A stretch of 33,769 nucleotides of DNA, taken from assembly GCA_027623095.1 (NCBI GenBank), contig JAQBVM010000033.1:1-33769 (forward strand), given 5' to 3'. The position numbers were made by a program, and so were the translations under genes. Shown here in pieces: positions 9,507 through 18,025 of this stretch (position 1 is the first letter of the stretch; every line of letters starts with the position of its first letter). Source of the DNA: Verrucomicrobiota bacterium (GTDB lineage Bacteria > Verrucomicrobiota > Verrucomicrobiia > Limisphaerales > SIBE01). The notes under the pieces were generated by a model. The model searched no databases. It was not told the origin of the DNA and was given only the letters and a program-made list of their open reading frames with translations.

Positions 9507-11411
9507 ATGGCTGCCATCCTGACCGCATCCGAAATTGTCGTCGAGTACAACGACCGTTTGATCTTGGACCATGCTTCGTTGACGATCGATGAGCAGGATG
9601 GCCTGGGAATGGTTGGGCGGAACGGCTCCGGCAAATCCACTCTCTTGAAGATCTTGGCCGGCCTTCAGGCTCCCGATCGTGGAGAGGTTTCCGGACGCCG
9701 CGGCCTTGTGATCGGATACCTTCCGCAGGCGTTTGCACTGGAACTAGAGCGAACGGTCGATGAGAGTGTTCGGGACGGCGCGCGCCAAGTTCTCGAACTG
9801 ATTGCCGAGTTTGAAGCGTTGCCCGCAATTTCGCCAAAACATGCGGAGCTGGAGCGGCGCATCCTCGCGCTGGACGGCTGGGGGCTTGATCACCGCATTG
9901 CCTCGGCAATGGCACACCTAAATTGTCCGGAGCCGGAGCGCCTCATTGGGACGCTGTCCGGAGGCGAACAACGGCGGGTCGCGCTCTGCCGCGCCATCAT
10001 CTCAAGGCCAGACCTTTTGATTTTGGACGAACCAACGAACCATCTCGACACCGAATCGATCGAATGGATCGGCGAATTCTTGCAGGCTTACACAGGAGCA
10101 TTCCTCGTTGTGACGCACGATCGCTATTTCCTGGATCGAACGGCCCGCCGCATTGTCGAGCTGTCGGGCGGCACGGTGTATTCCTATCAAGGAAACTACA
10201 CGGATTACTTGGTGGCTCGCGCGGAACGGGAGTCGGCGACCGAGCTTGCTGAACACAAACGGCAGATGTTTCTTCACCGCGAATTGGAGTGGGTGCGCCG
10301 CGGACCCCAGGCTCGAACCACAAAATCGAAAAGCCGCCTGGACCGTTACTTCGAGGTAGCTGGAAAGACGGCTCCCGATTCGGACAAGGATGTGGAACTT
10401 GTCATCCCACCGCCTCCGCCACTCGGCAACCGGGTTGCGGAAGTCGTGAATGTGGGGATGGAGATTGAGGGGCGGGTGCTGTTCTCAGGGGTGAATCTCA
10501 ATTTCGAAGCCGGCCAGCGGCTGGGTATCAGCGGTCGAAATGGGCTTGGAAAAACAACCCTGCTACGAGTCCTGCTGAGCCAAATTCCGCCGACAATTGG
10601 CACCGTTAAGATCGGCCAACTGACGCAGTTCAATTACGTGGATCAGGGGCGTCTTCAGCTCAACGAGGAACGCACTGTATTAGAGGAGATCGGCGATGGC
10701 ACGGAGTTCGTCATTTTCGGGGAGCAGCACCTTTCATTGCGCGCGTATCTGAAGCGGTTTCTCTTCTCGGATGACCGTATCGCGTCGCAGGTAAAGTATC
10801 TGAGCGGTGGTGAACGGAGCCGGCTGCTGCTCGCGCGGATTCTGAAGAACGGTGGAAACTTTCTGATTCTGGACGAGCCGACGAACGATTTGGATCTTCC
10901 CACGCTGCGCGTGCTGGAGGAGGCGTTGATCGCATTTCCGGGAGTCGTGGTGGTGGTGAGCCACGATCGCTATTTCTTGAACCGTGTCTGCACTTCGATT
11001 CTTGCGTTTGAGGGAGAGAGCCGCGTGACTTTTAGCGTGGGAGACTACGATTATTACGTCGAAAAACGTTCTCGATTACAGGACGATGCGCGGCATGCCT
11101 CGGCATCGGGGTCTGCGAAAACCGCCAGCGCGAAGCCTGAGAAGATCCCAAAAGCGCGGCCCCTGAGATTATCGTTCAAGGAATCGCGCGAATTGGACGG
11201 GTTGGAAGAGATGATTGTGGGTGTCGAAGAAAACATCGCGAAGATCGAAGCGTTGTTCGCGGATCCCGAGTTTCACCGAAAGAACGGTCAGCGCACCACG
11301 GCACTGTCAGAGGAACTTGGGTCGTTGAAGCGCCGCTTAGCGGAACTTTACGAGCGTTGGGAAGCACTCGAAGCGATTCGGTCTGGGGCTCAGCAGAACT
11401 CGCAACCATAG
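9507..11411 (+). CDS. ABC-F family ATPase (Uup-like, with C-terminal coiled-coil region)
   Basis: Two ABC domains: GRNGSGKSTLLKIL/LSGGEQRR/LILDEPTNHLD and GRNGLGKTTLLRVL/LSGGERSR/LILDEPTNDLD; linker WVRRGPQARTTKSKSR; no transmembrane region evident. Confidence 0.95.
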   Translation: MAAILTASEIVVEYNDRLILDHASLTIDEQDGLGMVGRNGSGKSTLLKILAGLQAPDRGEVSGRRGLVIGYLPQAFALELERTVDESVRDGARQVLELIAEFEALPAISPKHAELERRILALDGWGLDHRIASAMAHLNCPEPERLIGTLSGGEQRRVALCRAIISRPDLLILDEPTNHLDTESIEWIGEFLQAYTGAFLVVTHDRYFLDRTARRIVELSGGTVYSYQGNYTDYLVARAERESATELAEHKRQMFLHRELEWVRRGPQARTTKSKSRLDRYFEVAGKTAPDSDKDVELVIPPPPPLGNRVAEVVNVGMEIEGRVLFSGVNLNFEAGQRLGISGRNGLGKTTLLRVLLSQIPPTIGTVKIGQLTQFNYVDQGRLQLNEERTVLEEIGDGTEFVIFGEQHLSLRAYLKRFLFSDDRIASQVKYLSGGERSRLLLARILKNGGNFLILDEPTNDLDLPTLRVLEEALIAFPGVVVVVSHDRYFLNRVCTSILAFEGESRVTFSVGDYDYYVEKRSRLQDDARHASASGSAKTASAKPEKIPKARPLRLSFKESRELDGLEEMIVGVEENIAKIEALFADPEFHRKNGQRTTALSEELGSLKRRLAELYERWEALEAIRSGAQQNSQP

Positions 11412-11415
11412 AGAA

Positions 11416-11566
11416 AGCCTGACTTCTTCTTGCGGTGAACCACCCGACCGAGAAGGCACAATGGAAACACCGAGACATCCAGACAATCCGGCGTTTCCAC
11501 AGCTCCGATTTGCAGGACACCCGTCCCACAAGGAGAAGTCAGGGCTTCACAGAGTGTCGCCCCACC
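11416..11566. repeat. Palindromic repeat family 1, copy B (left arm degenerate), directly after the ABC-F stop codon
   Basis: AGGCACAATGGAAACACCGAGACATCCAGACAATCCGGCGTTTCCACAGCTCCGATTTGCAGGACACCCGTCCCACAAGGAGAAGTCAGGGCTTCACAGAGTGTCGCCCCACC is closely similar to the core and right arm of copy A. Confidence 0.85.
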
Positions 11567-11677
11567 AAGAAAAGCGAGAGCCGGCGCCGCCTCCCGGGCG
11601 GAACTGCGGAGGGCGGGCTTGTCCTCATTTGGGGGGGCGAACAGAGGAGTAGTGAATTCACTTTCAATCTCAAACCG

Positions 11678-12589
11678 CTAGCGCCGCAAATACGTGTCGA
11701 ACCAGGCCGCGAATTTCCGAATGTCAAACACCATGGTCAGCCAGCCGTGCTTGCCTCCGGGGTGAACCACAAGGTCCACCGTCCGCCCGGCGGCGCGCGC
11801 TTGAGCTTGGAAACGCTCGGATTGGTCGAGCGGAGTCAGAGTGTCGGCGTCGCCGTGATAAATCAGCACGGGCGGCATGTTCGAGGTGATGTGGAAGATG
11901 GGCGACATGTCTCTTCCAATCTCTTTCCACGCAGCCGGGTTCGTTGATTGTGGACCGAATGCCTTCACGAAACTCTTTGGCGGGCCGCCGTCGCCGGGGT
12001 TCTCGGTCGAGCTGCCTAAGTTTAGCAAGTCTGTAACTGGATAAAAAATCGCCACCGCCTGGACGGTGTTGCTCATCTGATCCACCGGATCGGTCGCGGT
12101 CGCCTGGCCGGGACCGCCTCGGGTTGCGAGCATTAAACTGAGGTGGCCACCCGCACTGCCCCCGGTGACTCCTATGCGGCTCGGATCGATCCCATAGTCC
12201 GCGGAATGAAGCCGGATGAAGCGAATGCCCCGATTCACATCCTCGACGATTTCCATTACAGTTGCTTCCGGCTGCGAGATGTGGCACACGGCGAAAACAG
12301 TGTATCCACGGCGAAGCAGCGGCGCGATCAACCAGCCTGGAGTCTCGCCTGCCCCGCCTGATTTCCAACCGCCGCTGACCATCAGGGCGATCCCAAAACC
12401 GTTGGGTTTGCCAGGACGAAGAATGTCCATCGTCAGATCTTTCTCATGCCGGACCCCGTACACAACGCCATCCGTTCTGTGAACCGCCGGGTGGAAGTAC
12501 CACCAGAGCAATCCGGCAGCAACGGCGGCAATGCCAATGATCGTGAAAACGACCCAAAGCATTCGAATGAGGAATCGACGTAGTGTCAC
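11678..12589 (-). CDS. Alpha/beta hydrolase (esterase/lipase-like) with N-terminal membrane anchor or signal
   Basis: IALMVSGGWKSGG; DPSRIGVTGGSAGGHLSLMLATRGG (GxSxG); PPVLIYHGDADTLTPLDQSERF; VDLVVHPGGKHGW (catalytic His region). Confidence 0.9.
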   Translation of the reverse strand: MTLRRFLIRMLWVVFTIIGIAAVAAGLLWWYFHPAVHRTDGVVYGVRHEKDLTMDILRPGKPNGFGIALMVSGGWKSGGAGETPGWLIAPLLRRGYTVFAVCHISQPEATVMEIVEDVNRGIRFIRLHSADYGIDPSRIGVTGGSAGGHLSLMLATRGGPGQATATDPVDQMSNTVQAVAIFYPVTDLLNLGSSTENPGDGGPPKSFVKAFGPQSTNPAAWKEIGRDMSPIFHITSNMPPVLIYHGDADTLTPLDQSERFQAQARAAGRTVDLVVHPGGKHGWLTMVFDIRKFAAWFDTYLRR

Positions 12590-12620
12590 TGCGACTCAGA
12601 GTAACATCCGTTCTGGGATT

Positions 12621-12776
12621 TCAAAACAGTAACTGTCTCAGATCCGAATCTCCCATCACGATCGGCTTGCAAAAGGCCGAACGGGATCGCGCGAAAATCG
12701 AATTTGCCTCTTGAATCGTCACTGGCTCGACGGCATCCTTCGCGTGAATCGCAAGAATCCAGGTCCCATCACGCAA
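12621..12776 (-). pseudogene. Possible small ORF or C-terminal gene remnant (TTG start only)
   Basis: Reads (L/M)RDGTWILAIHAKDAVEPVTIQEANSIFARSRSAFCKPIVMGDSDLRQLLF*; protein-like composition but no ATG at its 5' end and an in-frame TAA just upstream. Confidence 0.3.
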
Positions 12777-12870
12777 AGGTTATCCGAACTATGGGAGAAG
12801 TATTCAAATTAGCGAAGAGCGCGAATTTCAGATTTGGATGCCGCGCTAAGATGTTGGGCGTCAATCGATC

Positions 12871-13893
12871 ATGAACCAAAATATGAAACACTATCTAAGT
12901 TTAGTCGGAGTTACATTCGCATTGGGACTTTTTCTCCCGAATCAGGCAACCGGAGCGGACGCTCCGGTGCGGATGGGATGTGGGATCATGACCTTCGATA
13001 CCGTTCTTGGTTGGGGACTCGCCGCTGACGGAAAATCCGCCTTGGGACCCACCCACGGAGGAGTTGTTATTGACAAGGCCGGCAACATCTACACGAGCGC
13101 CAACAAAGGGGTGGTCGTGTTTTCTCCGGACGGAAATGTGATTCGTTCGTTTCTGGACGAAAACCATTCTGAATTGCACGACATGGAAATCCGGGACGAG
13201 GGAGGAACTGAATATATCTATGGAGCGCGGAACAACAACCGCGAGGGAATAAAATTTCAGGCCAGTGACGGGAGAATTGTTCTGCGTCTGGGCTTTCCAA
13301 AAGAGTCCGGATTAAATCTCGAAAAGTTCAACCCCACCGCGATCACGGTTGCCCCAAATGGCGATATTTTCTTATCGGATGGGTATGCAAGTAACGTCAT
13401 CTTTAAATTCGACAAGAATGGGAAATATCTCATGCATTTCGGAACGAAGGGCAACGGACTCAAGGAATTCAACACCGCGCATGGAATGACTCTCGACACC
13501 CGTTACGAGCCCGCCCGATTGCTGATCTGTGATCGAAACCATCAACCAAAGGGGCGTCTGTTGCACTATGACTTGGACGGGAACTTTATGGCTGAAGTAG
13601 TCACGGGGCTGGGAATGCCGACGTCCGTTGCGGTTCACGGTGACTATGTGTCCGTACCGGATTTGCATGGACGACTAGTGATTCTCGATAAGAGCAATAC
13701 CATAATGGCAGTTCTCGGGCATAACGCCGATCCGAAACAGCGGGCGAATTACAACGTTAAGCGAGAGGACTGGATCGAGGGCATTTTTAGTGGAACGCAC
13801 GGTTCTTATTGGGACAAGAATGGCAACCTCTACGTTCAGGACTGGAATGTCGATGGACGCATCATGAAACTTGTCCGCGCGAGAAGTGAATAG
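12871..13893 (+). CDS. Secreted NHL-like / six-bladed beta-propeller protein
   Basis: Signal peptide MKHYLSLVGVTFALGLFLPNQATGA; repeated blades such as GVVIDKAGNIYTSANKGVVVFSPDGNVIRSF and PTAITVAPNGDIFLSDGYASNVIFKFDKNGKYLMHFGTKG. Confidence 0.85.
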   Translation: MNQNMKHYLSLVGVTFALGLFLPNQATGADAPVRMGCGIMTFDTVLGWGLAADGKSALGPTHGGVVIDKAGNIYTSANKGVVVFSPDGNVIRSFLDENHSELHDMEIRDEGGTEYIYGARNNNREGIKFQASDGRIVLRLGFPKESGLNLEKFNPTAITVAPNGDIFLSDGYASNVIFKFDKNGKYLMHFGTKGNGLKEFNTAHGMTLDTRYEPARLLICDRNHQPKGRLLHYDLDGNFMAEVVTGLGMPTSVAVHGDYVSVPDLHGRLVILDKSNTIMAVLGHNADPKQRANYNVKREDWIEGIFSGTHGSYWDKNGNLYVQDWNVDGRIMKLVRARSE

Positions 13894-13988
13894 CCGTCAG
13901 CCAAGGCGGATCGATGAGCGCCACTTCTGACCGTTCCTGCGCCACCAAGAACACGGCGTCAAAATCGGCGCAGTTATCGTTTCATTAG

Positions 13989-14777
13989 GTGAACAATTTC
14001 ATTTCGCACGGCGTTTCGCATATCGTGCTGGCGAAGAGTATTAAGATGTTCCTCTGCCGAAAACGTTTGCTCTTGTCTGGACTTGCCGCCTCAGCCTTTC
14101 TTGCGGGATTCGGACCGATTCCATGTGCGCGGGCAGCAGCCGAACCAGAATCCCAAAACGGCCGGATCGAAGGTGCGGTTCGTTATGTGAGCGATTCCGA
14201 ACGGCCCTGGAAGTTTTCGCGCTATTACGTCAAAGACTCGGAGAAAGGATTCCTTGCCGAAGCTGTTGTTGCCTTGGAGAACCCAGGCTTGCGAAGCGAA
14301 CCGCCGGATCAAAAACACAACGCGACGACAATCGATCAGATCGATTTTCAATTTGTTCCCGAAACAGTCGCGATTCAATCCGGCAATTCTGTCCGTTTTA
14401 CAAACAGCGATGAGAGTATTCACAATGTCATGACGACAGACGGTGAGAGACCTTTTAATGTGAGCATGCCGAAAGGCGGGGAATATGTTCATGTTTTTAA
14501 GGATGCGCGGGGAATCGCGAAACCCGTTCGCTTAGGATGCGTTTATCATGGGGGAATGCGAGGCTGGGTCTTTGTTTTCGATCATCCCTGGTTTCGCGTG
14601 ACATCACGAGATGGCCAGTTTCAGTGGGAGAATATTCCCCCTGGAACCTACCGTCTTGAAATGATCCACCCGGCGGGGCGATTGGAGTGGCGATCAGAAA
14701 TCGAGATTAAGGCGAATGAGACCATTAGACTTGAAATTGTCGTCTCGCCAGACAACATACGGGCAAGCAAACGATAA
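13989..14777 (+). CDS. Cupredoxin-like (type-1 copper) secreted protein with C-terminal transthyretin/carboxypeptidase-regulatory-like region; true start may be the internal ATG near 14046
   Basis: VAIQSGNSVRFTNSDESIHNVMTTDGERPFNVSMPKGGEYVHVFKDARGIAKPVRLGCVYHGGMRGWVFVFDHPWF: His...Cys-x2-His-x2-Met ligand pattern; FQWENIPPGTYRLEMIHPAGRLEW. Confidence 0.85.
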   Translation: MNNFISHGVSHIVLAKSIKMFLCRKRLLLSGLAASAFLAGFGPIPCARAAAEPESQNGRIEGAVRYVSDSERPWKFSRYYVKDSEKGFLAEAVVALENPGLRSEPPDQKHNATTIDQIDFQFVPETVAIQSGNSVRFTNSDESIHNVMTTDGERPFNVSMPKGGEYVHVFKDARGIAKPVRLGCVYHGGMRGWVFVFDHPWFRVTSRDGQFQWENIPPGTYRLEMIHPAGRLEWRSEIEIKANETIRLEIVVSPDNIRASKR

Positions 14778-14822
14778 TCCCGACGTGAGTCTCCAGCGTC
14801 ATTCCCTACAACCCAACTGCCA

Positions 14823-16034
14823 ATGAACTCGAATCAAACCTCCACCCTCGCGCCATCGAAACACGTCACGCGCAGAGCCGCGCTTAAAACGGGAATCTCA
14901 GCAATGGCGCTCGGTGCCGCCCGTTTATCCCTTCCCACGCTGGCATTTTCACAGCCGGACCCGGGCGAGAAACTCGTGCCGTTCGTCAATATGCCGCGGA
15001 CCGGAGAGAACCGTCTGGACTGGGAAACGCTCGACACCTGGCTCACCCCACAGGACCAGGTTTTCAATGTTCAGCATTATGGAATTCCTGAGTTCGATCC
15101 CTCGACGCACAGATTAGAGGTCACGGGAATGGCGAGCCATCCCCGATCCTTCACTCTCGAAGAGTTGAAAGCTCTTTCGCGCAGAGATCAGTTAATGACC
15201 CTCGAATGCTCGGGAAATGGATCCTCGAGAGGTTTTATGAATGCGGTCTATAACAGCAAATGGACGGGAACCCCGCTCGCGCCGTTGCTGGAACGCTGCG
15301 GCATTGATCCCAAAGCAAAGGAGATCGTCTTTTTCGGAAAAGACCGCAGCGTGGAGACGCTTCGGAAAGACACACCGCGCGAGGTTTCTGTTGAAGTTCC
15401 GTTTGGACGCAGCATGTCTGTTGAAGACGCGATGAACCTGAATCTGTTGCTCGCGTACGAACGCAACGGGGAACCGTTGGAGAAACGAAACGGGGCGCCG
15501 CTTCGCTTGATTGTTCCAGGCTGGTACGGAATTGCGAACGTGAAGTGGCTGGATCGAATCGATATTCGTGACCGGCGTTACATGGGCCGCTACATGGGCC
15601 GTGATTACGTGACCGTACGCGGCGAGCGCCGAGACGGCGAAATTCAGTTTTTAGAGACCTCGGTGACTCGCATGAACTTAAAATCGGTGATCGCGCGCGT
15701 AACGCGCAATCAGACAAGAGGGGGCAGTATTCCCTTGAAAGCCTACGGCGCCGCTTGGAACGATGGAACTGAAATCACCCGGGTTCATGTAAAAGTCGAT
15801 GACGGCCAGTGGCGCGAAGCGGCTCTTGACACCGAACCTCGATCGAAGTTCTCCTGGGTTTTCTTCTCAATCGACCTGGGCGTCGTCCAACCTGGAAAAC
15901 ACACCATCGTGTCGCGCGCGACCGACGCGAATGGACGGTTGCAACCAGCCTCGGAAGACGACGAGATTGCGCTCAAGAAAACCTATTGGGAAGCCTATCA
16001 ACAGTGGCCCCGGGAGATTGAGGTCGAAGCGTAA
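14823..16034 (+). CDS. Sulfite-oxidase-like molybdopterin-dependent oxidoreductase, TAT-exported
   Basis: TRRAALKTGISAMALGAARLS leader; FNVQHYGIPEFDPSTHRLEVTGM; LMTLECSGNGSSRGFMNAVYNSKWTGTPLAPLLERCG (Mo-coordinating Cys region); VPGWYGIANVKWLDRIDI; C-terminal dimerisation-like domain. Confidence 0.92.
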   Translation: MNSNQTSTLAPSKHVTRRAALKTGISAMALGAARLSLPTLAFSQPDPGEKLVPFVNMPRTGENRLDWETLDTWLTPQDQVFNVQHYGIPEFDPSTHRLEVTGMASHPRSFTLEELKALSRRDQLMTLECSGNGSSRGFMNAVYNSKWTGTPLAPLLERCGIDPKAKEIVFFGKDRSVETLRKDTPREVSVEVPFGRSMSVEDAMNLNLLLAYERNGEPLEKRNGAPLRLIVPGWYGIANVKWLDRIDIRDRRYMGRYMGRDYVTVRGERRDGEIQFLETSVTRMNLKSVIARVTRNQTRGGSIPLKAYGAAWNDGTEITRVHVKVDDGQWREAALDTEPRSKFSWVFFSIDLGVVQPGKHTIVSRATDANGRLQPASEDDEIALKKTYWEAYQQWPREIEVEA

Positions 16035-16153
16035 GACGTGATCGACAGTTTCGTGAAACACGCCGGCAAAACGGGTGAACCGGCGAAAGAAGAATCCCTA
16101 ATCCAAGAGTGCGGTGACGCTTTTCGCGGAACGGCTTGAAAGGTGTGCGCTCT

Positions 16154-16225
16154 GTACCAGCTCACGTCAGTCTGCTCATTCGTTTTCCGTAAGGGAAGTT
16201 TGAGCGGACTCACATCCGCTGCCAC
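16154..16225. repeat. Imperfect palindromic intergenic repeat (family 3)
   Basis: Left GTACCAGCTCACGTCAGTCTGCTCA; right TGAGCGGACTCACATCCGCTGCCAC, roughly reverse complementary with several mismatches. Confidence 0.5.
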
Positions 16226-16249
16226 GGATTCGGAACTGTCGCCGCGCTG

Positions 16250-18025
16250 CTAATCGGATGCGTTCTCGCTCGGCGCGCCATCCAGACAGAGACGCACCGT
16301 GCGAAGCAAATCCGATGTCGAGAACGGTTTAACAAGCAGGTAACGCGCCACGTCGCGATCCATTCCCTTTCCCGCAATAGCCGCGCTATATCCCGTCATG
16401 TAAGTCACTTTGAGCGCGGGTTTCTCTTTTCGAAACACCGTCGTCAATTCCTGTCCTGCGAAGGGACCGGGAAGCACCATGTCGGTGAGGAGCAGGCCGA
16501 CATGGCTTCCGTGCTGGCGAAAAACATCGATCGCTTCCTGACCCGAGTTCGCTTCCAGAACAGAATAGCCGTTCCGCTGGAGCACGCTGCAGATGAGCTT
16601 GCGAACCGGGGCCTCATCCTCGACCACCAAGATTACCTCGTTCCCTCCCGGAACATGATCCGAAGCGGACGGATCTCGGCGTGGCTCTTCTCCGTCTTCA
16701 CTCAGATGGGCGGGCCAGAATAATCGGAAGATAGTGCCAACCCCAAGCTCGCTCTCAACCTCGATCCATCCTTCGTGCTGCTTGAGAATCCCATAAACCG
16801 TTGACAAACCGAGTCCGGTCCCCATGCCCGTCGCCTTGGTTGTGAAAAACGGCTCGAAGATTCGCGGAAGCAGATCGGGTGAAATGCCGCATCCCGTGTC
16901 GGAAACTTTCAAGCAGACGAAGGACCCAGATCGAGTTTCGGAACTTCCTTCGGTGGCAGTCGCGGGAATCTCGACCGTTTCGGCACTGATTGTGATATTT
17001 CCTCCCTCGGGCATCGCATCGCGGCTATTGACCGTCAGGTTAATGATCACTTGCTCGAGCATGCACACATCCGCAACGATCAAAGGAAGATTCTCATCCA
17101 TACGAACTTCCAGATTGACCCTCTCACCCAGAACGCGGCGGAGCGCCTCCCCAAGGCTGGTCAGGACATCGCCAACAATCATCGGAAGCGGACGCATCAC
17201 CTGTTTCCGGCTAAATGCGAGCAGTTGCCGAACGAGGCTCCCGCCACGTTCCGCCGAATTCCGGATTTCTCGCAACGAGACCAACGCTTCCGGTGATTCG
17301 ACCGTTTCTCCGAGCAGGGACAAATTCCCGAGAATGACGGTTAGGATGTTGTTGAAATCATGGGCAATGCCGGCCGCCAATTGCCCGACTGCCTCCATCT
17401 TCTGCGCTTGCCGCAACGCTTGTTCGGCTTGTTCCCGCTCGGCGATTTCGCGCATCAACCGGTCATTTACGGATGCGAGTTCCGAAGTGCGCTGGCGCAC
17501 ACGATCATCCAGATCCCGAAGTTGAGTGCGAACCCGCTGGTTTAACTGCCATTTTTCATTCATCGCGTGCGCGAGCTGCAGCACCTCCACGTTGTCGAAC
17601 GGCTTCTTAAGGAGCACCATGTTCGCGGATTTCCCAATTCGCGCGGTCATATCCTCCCAGGGGTAATCCGAGAATGCGGTGCAGATGACCACCTGAAGAT
17701 CGGGATCCGTTTCCCAAAGCCGCTTGACAGTCTCCACGCCATCCCAACCCGGCGGCATTCGGACATCAACGAAAGCCACCGAATACGGCATCCCGTTTGC
17801 CAGCGACTGCTGAAGCATTTCGAGGCCTTCTTCTCCCTGAAATGCGGAGTCGATGTTGAATTCCGTCCGGTGCGTTAAAAAAGCTTCCTCGTCAAACAAC
17901 GCCGCCTTTGCCTCGGCGAAACCGCTGTTTTTGCGGGCTGACGGGAGAAGGATCTTCCGAAGATCTTCATGAATCGCCGGATTGTCGTCGAGAATTAGAA
18001 TGCGGTTATTCTGGCTGTCTGTCAT
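16250..18025 (-). CDS. Hybrid histidine kinase: REC-HisKA-HATPase-REC (start 18025 or 18046)
   Basis: RILILDDNPAIHEDL...VAFVDVRMPPGWDGVE; VGQLAAGIAHDFNNILTVILGNLSLL; NLTVNSRDAMPEGG; GTGLGLSTVYGILKQHEGWIEVESELGVGTIFRLF; EVILVVEDEAPVRKLI...LLTDMVLPG. Confidence 0.95.
   Translation of the reverse strand: MTDSQNNRILILDDNPAIHEDLRKILLPSARKNSGFAEAKAALFDEEAFLTHRTEFNIDSAFQGEEGLEMLQQSLANGMPYSVAFVDVRMPPGWDGVETVKRLWETDPDLQVVICTAFSDYPWEDMTARIGKSANMVLLKKPFDNVEVLQLAHAMNEKWQLNQRVRTQLRDLDDRVRQRTSELASVNDRLMREIAEREQAEQALRQAQKMEAVGQLAAGIAHDFNNILTVILGNLSLLGETVESPEALVSLREIRNSAERGGSLVRQLLAFSRKQVMRPLPMIVGDVLTSLGEALRRVLGERVNLEVRMDENLPLIVADVCMLEQVIINLTVNSRDAMPEGGNITISAETVEIPATATEGSSETRSGSFVCLKVSDTGCGISPDLLPRIFEPFFTTKATGMGTGLGLSTVYGILKQHEGWIEVESELGVGTIFRLFWPAHLSEDGEEPRRDPSASDHVPGGNEVILVVEDEAPVRKLICSVLQRNGYSVLEANSGQEAIDVFRQHGSHVGLLLTDMVLPGPFAGQELTTVFRKEKPALKVTYMTGYSAAIAGKGMDRDVARYLLVKPFSTSDLLRTVRLCLDGAPSENASD

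Noticed and set aside
9292-9915. 207-aa minus-strand ORF
   Set aside because: Overlaps the RF3 end and ABC-F start on the opposite strand; composition is Arg/Pro-rich shadow translation.
11724-12368. 214-aa alternative-frame ORF
   Set aside because: Same-strand off-frame shadow of the alpha/beta hydrolase.
15570-15610. TACATGGGCCGC/TACATGGGCCGT tandem 12-mer in the molybdoenzyme gene
   Set aside because: Encodes RYMGRYMGRDYV, consistent with the R(Y/F)MGR(F/Y)M.RDYV-type motif I recall for this enzyme family; not treated as an expansion.
16824-17525. 233-aa plus-strand ORF
   Set aside because: Antisense to the hybrid histidine kinase; Ser/Arg-rich shadow ORF without domain features.
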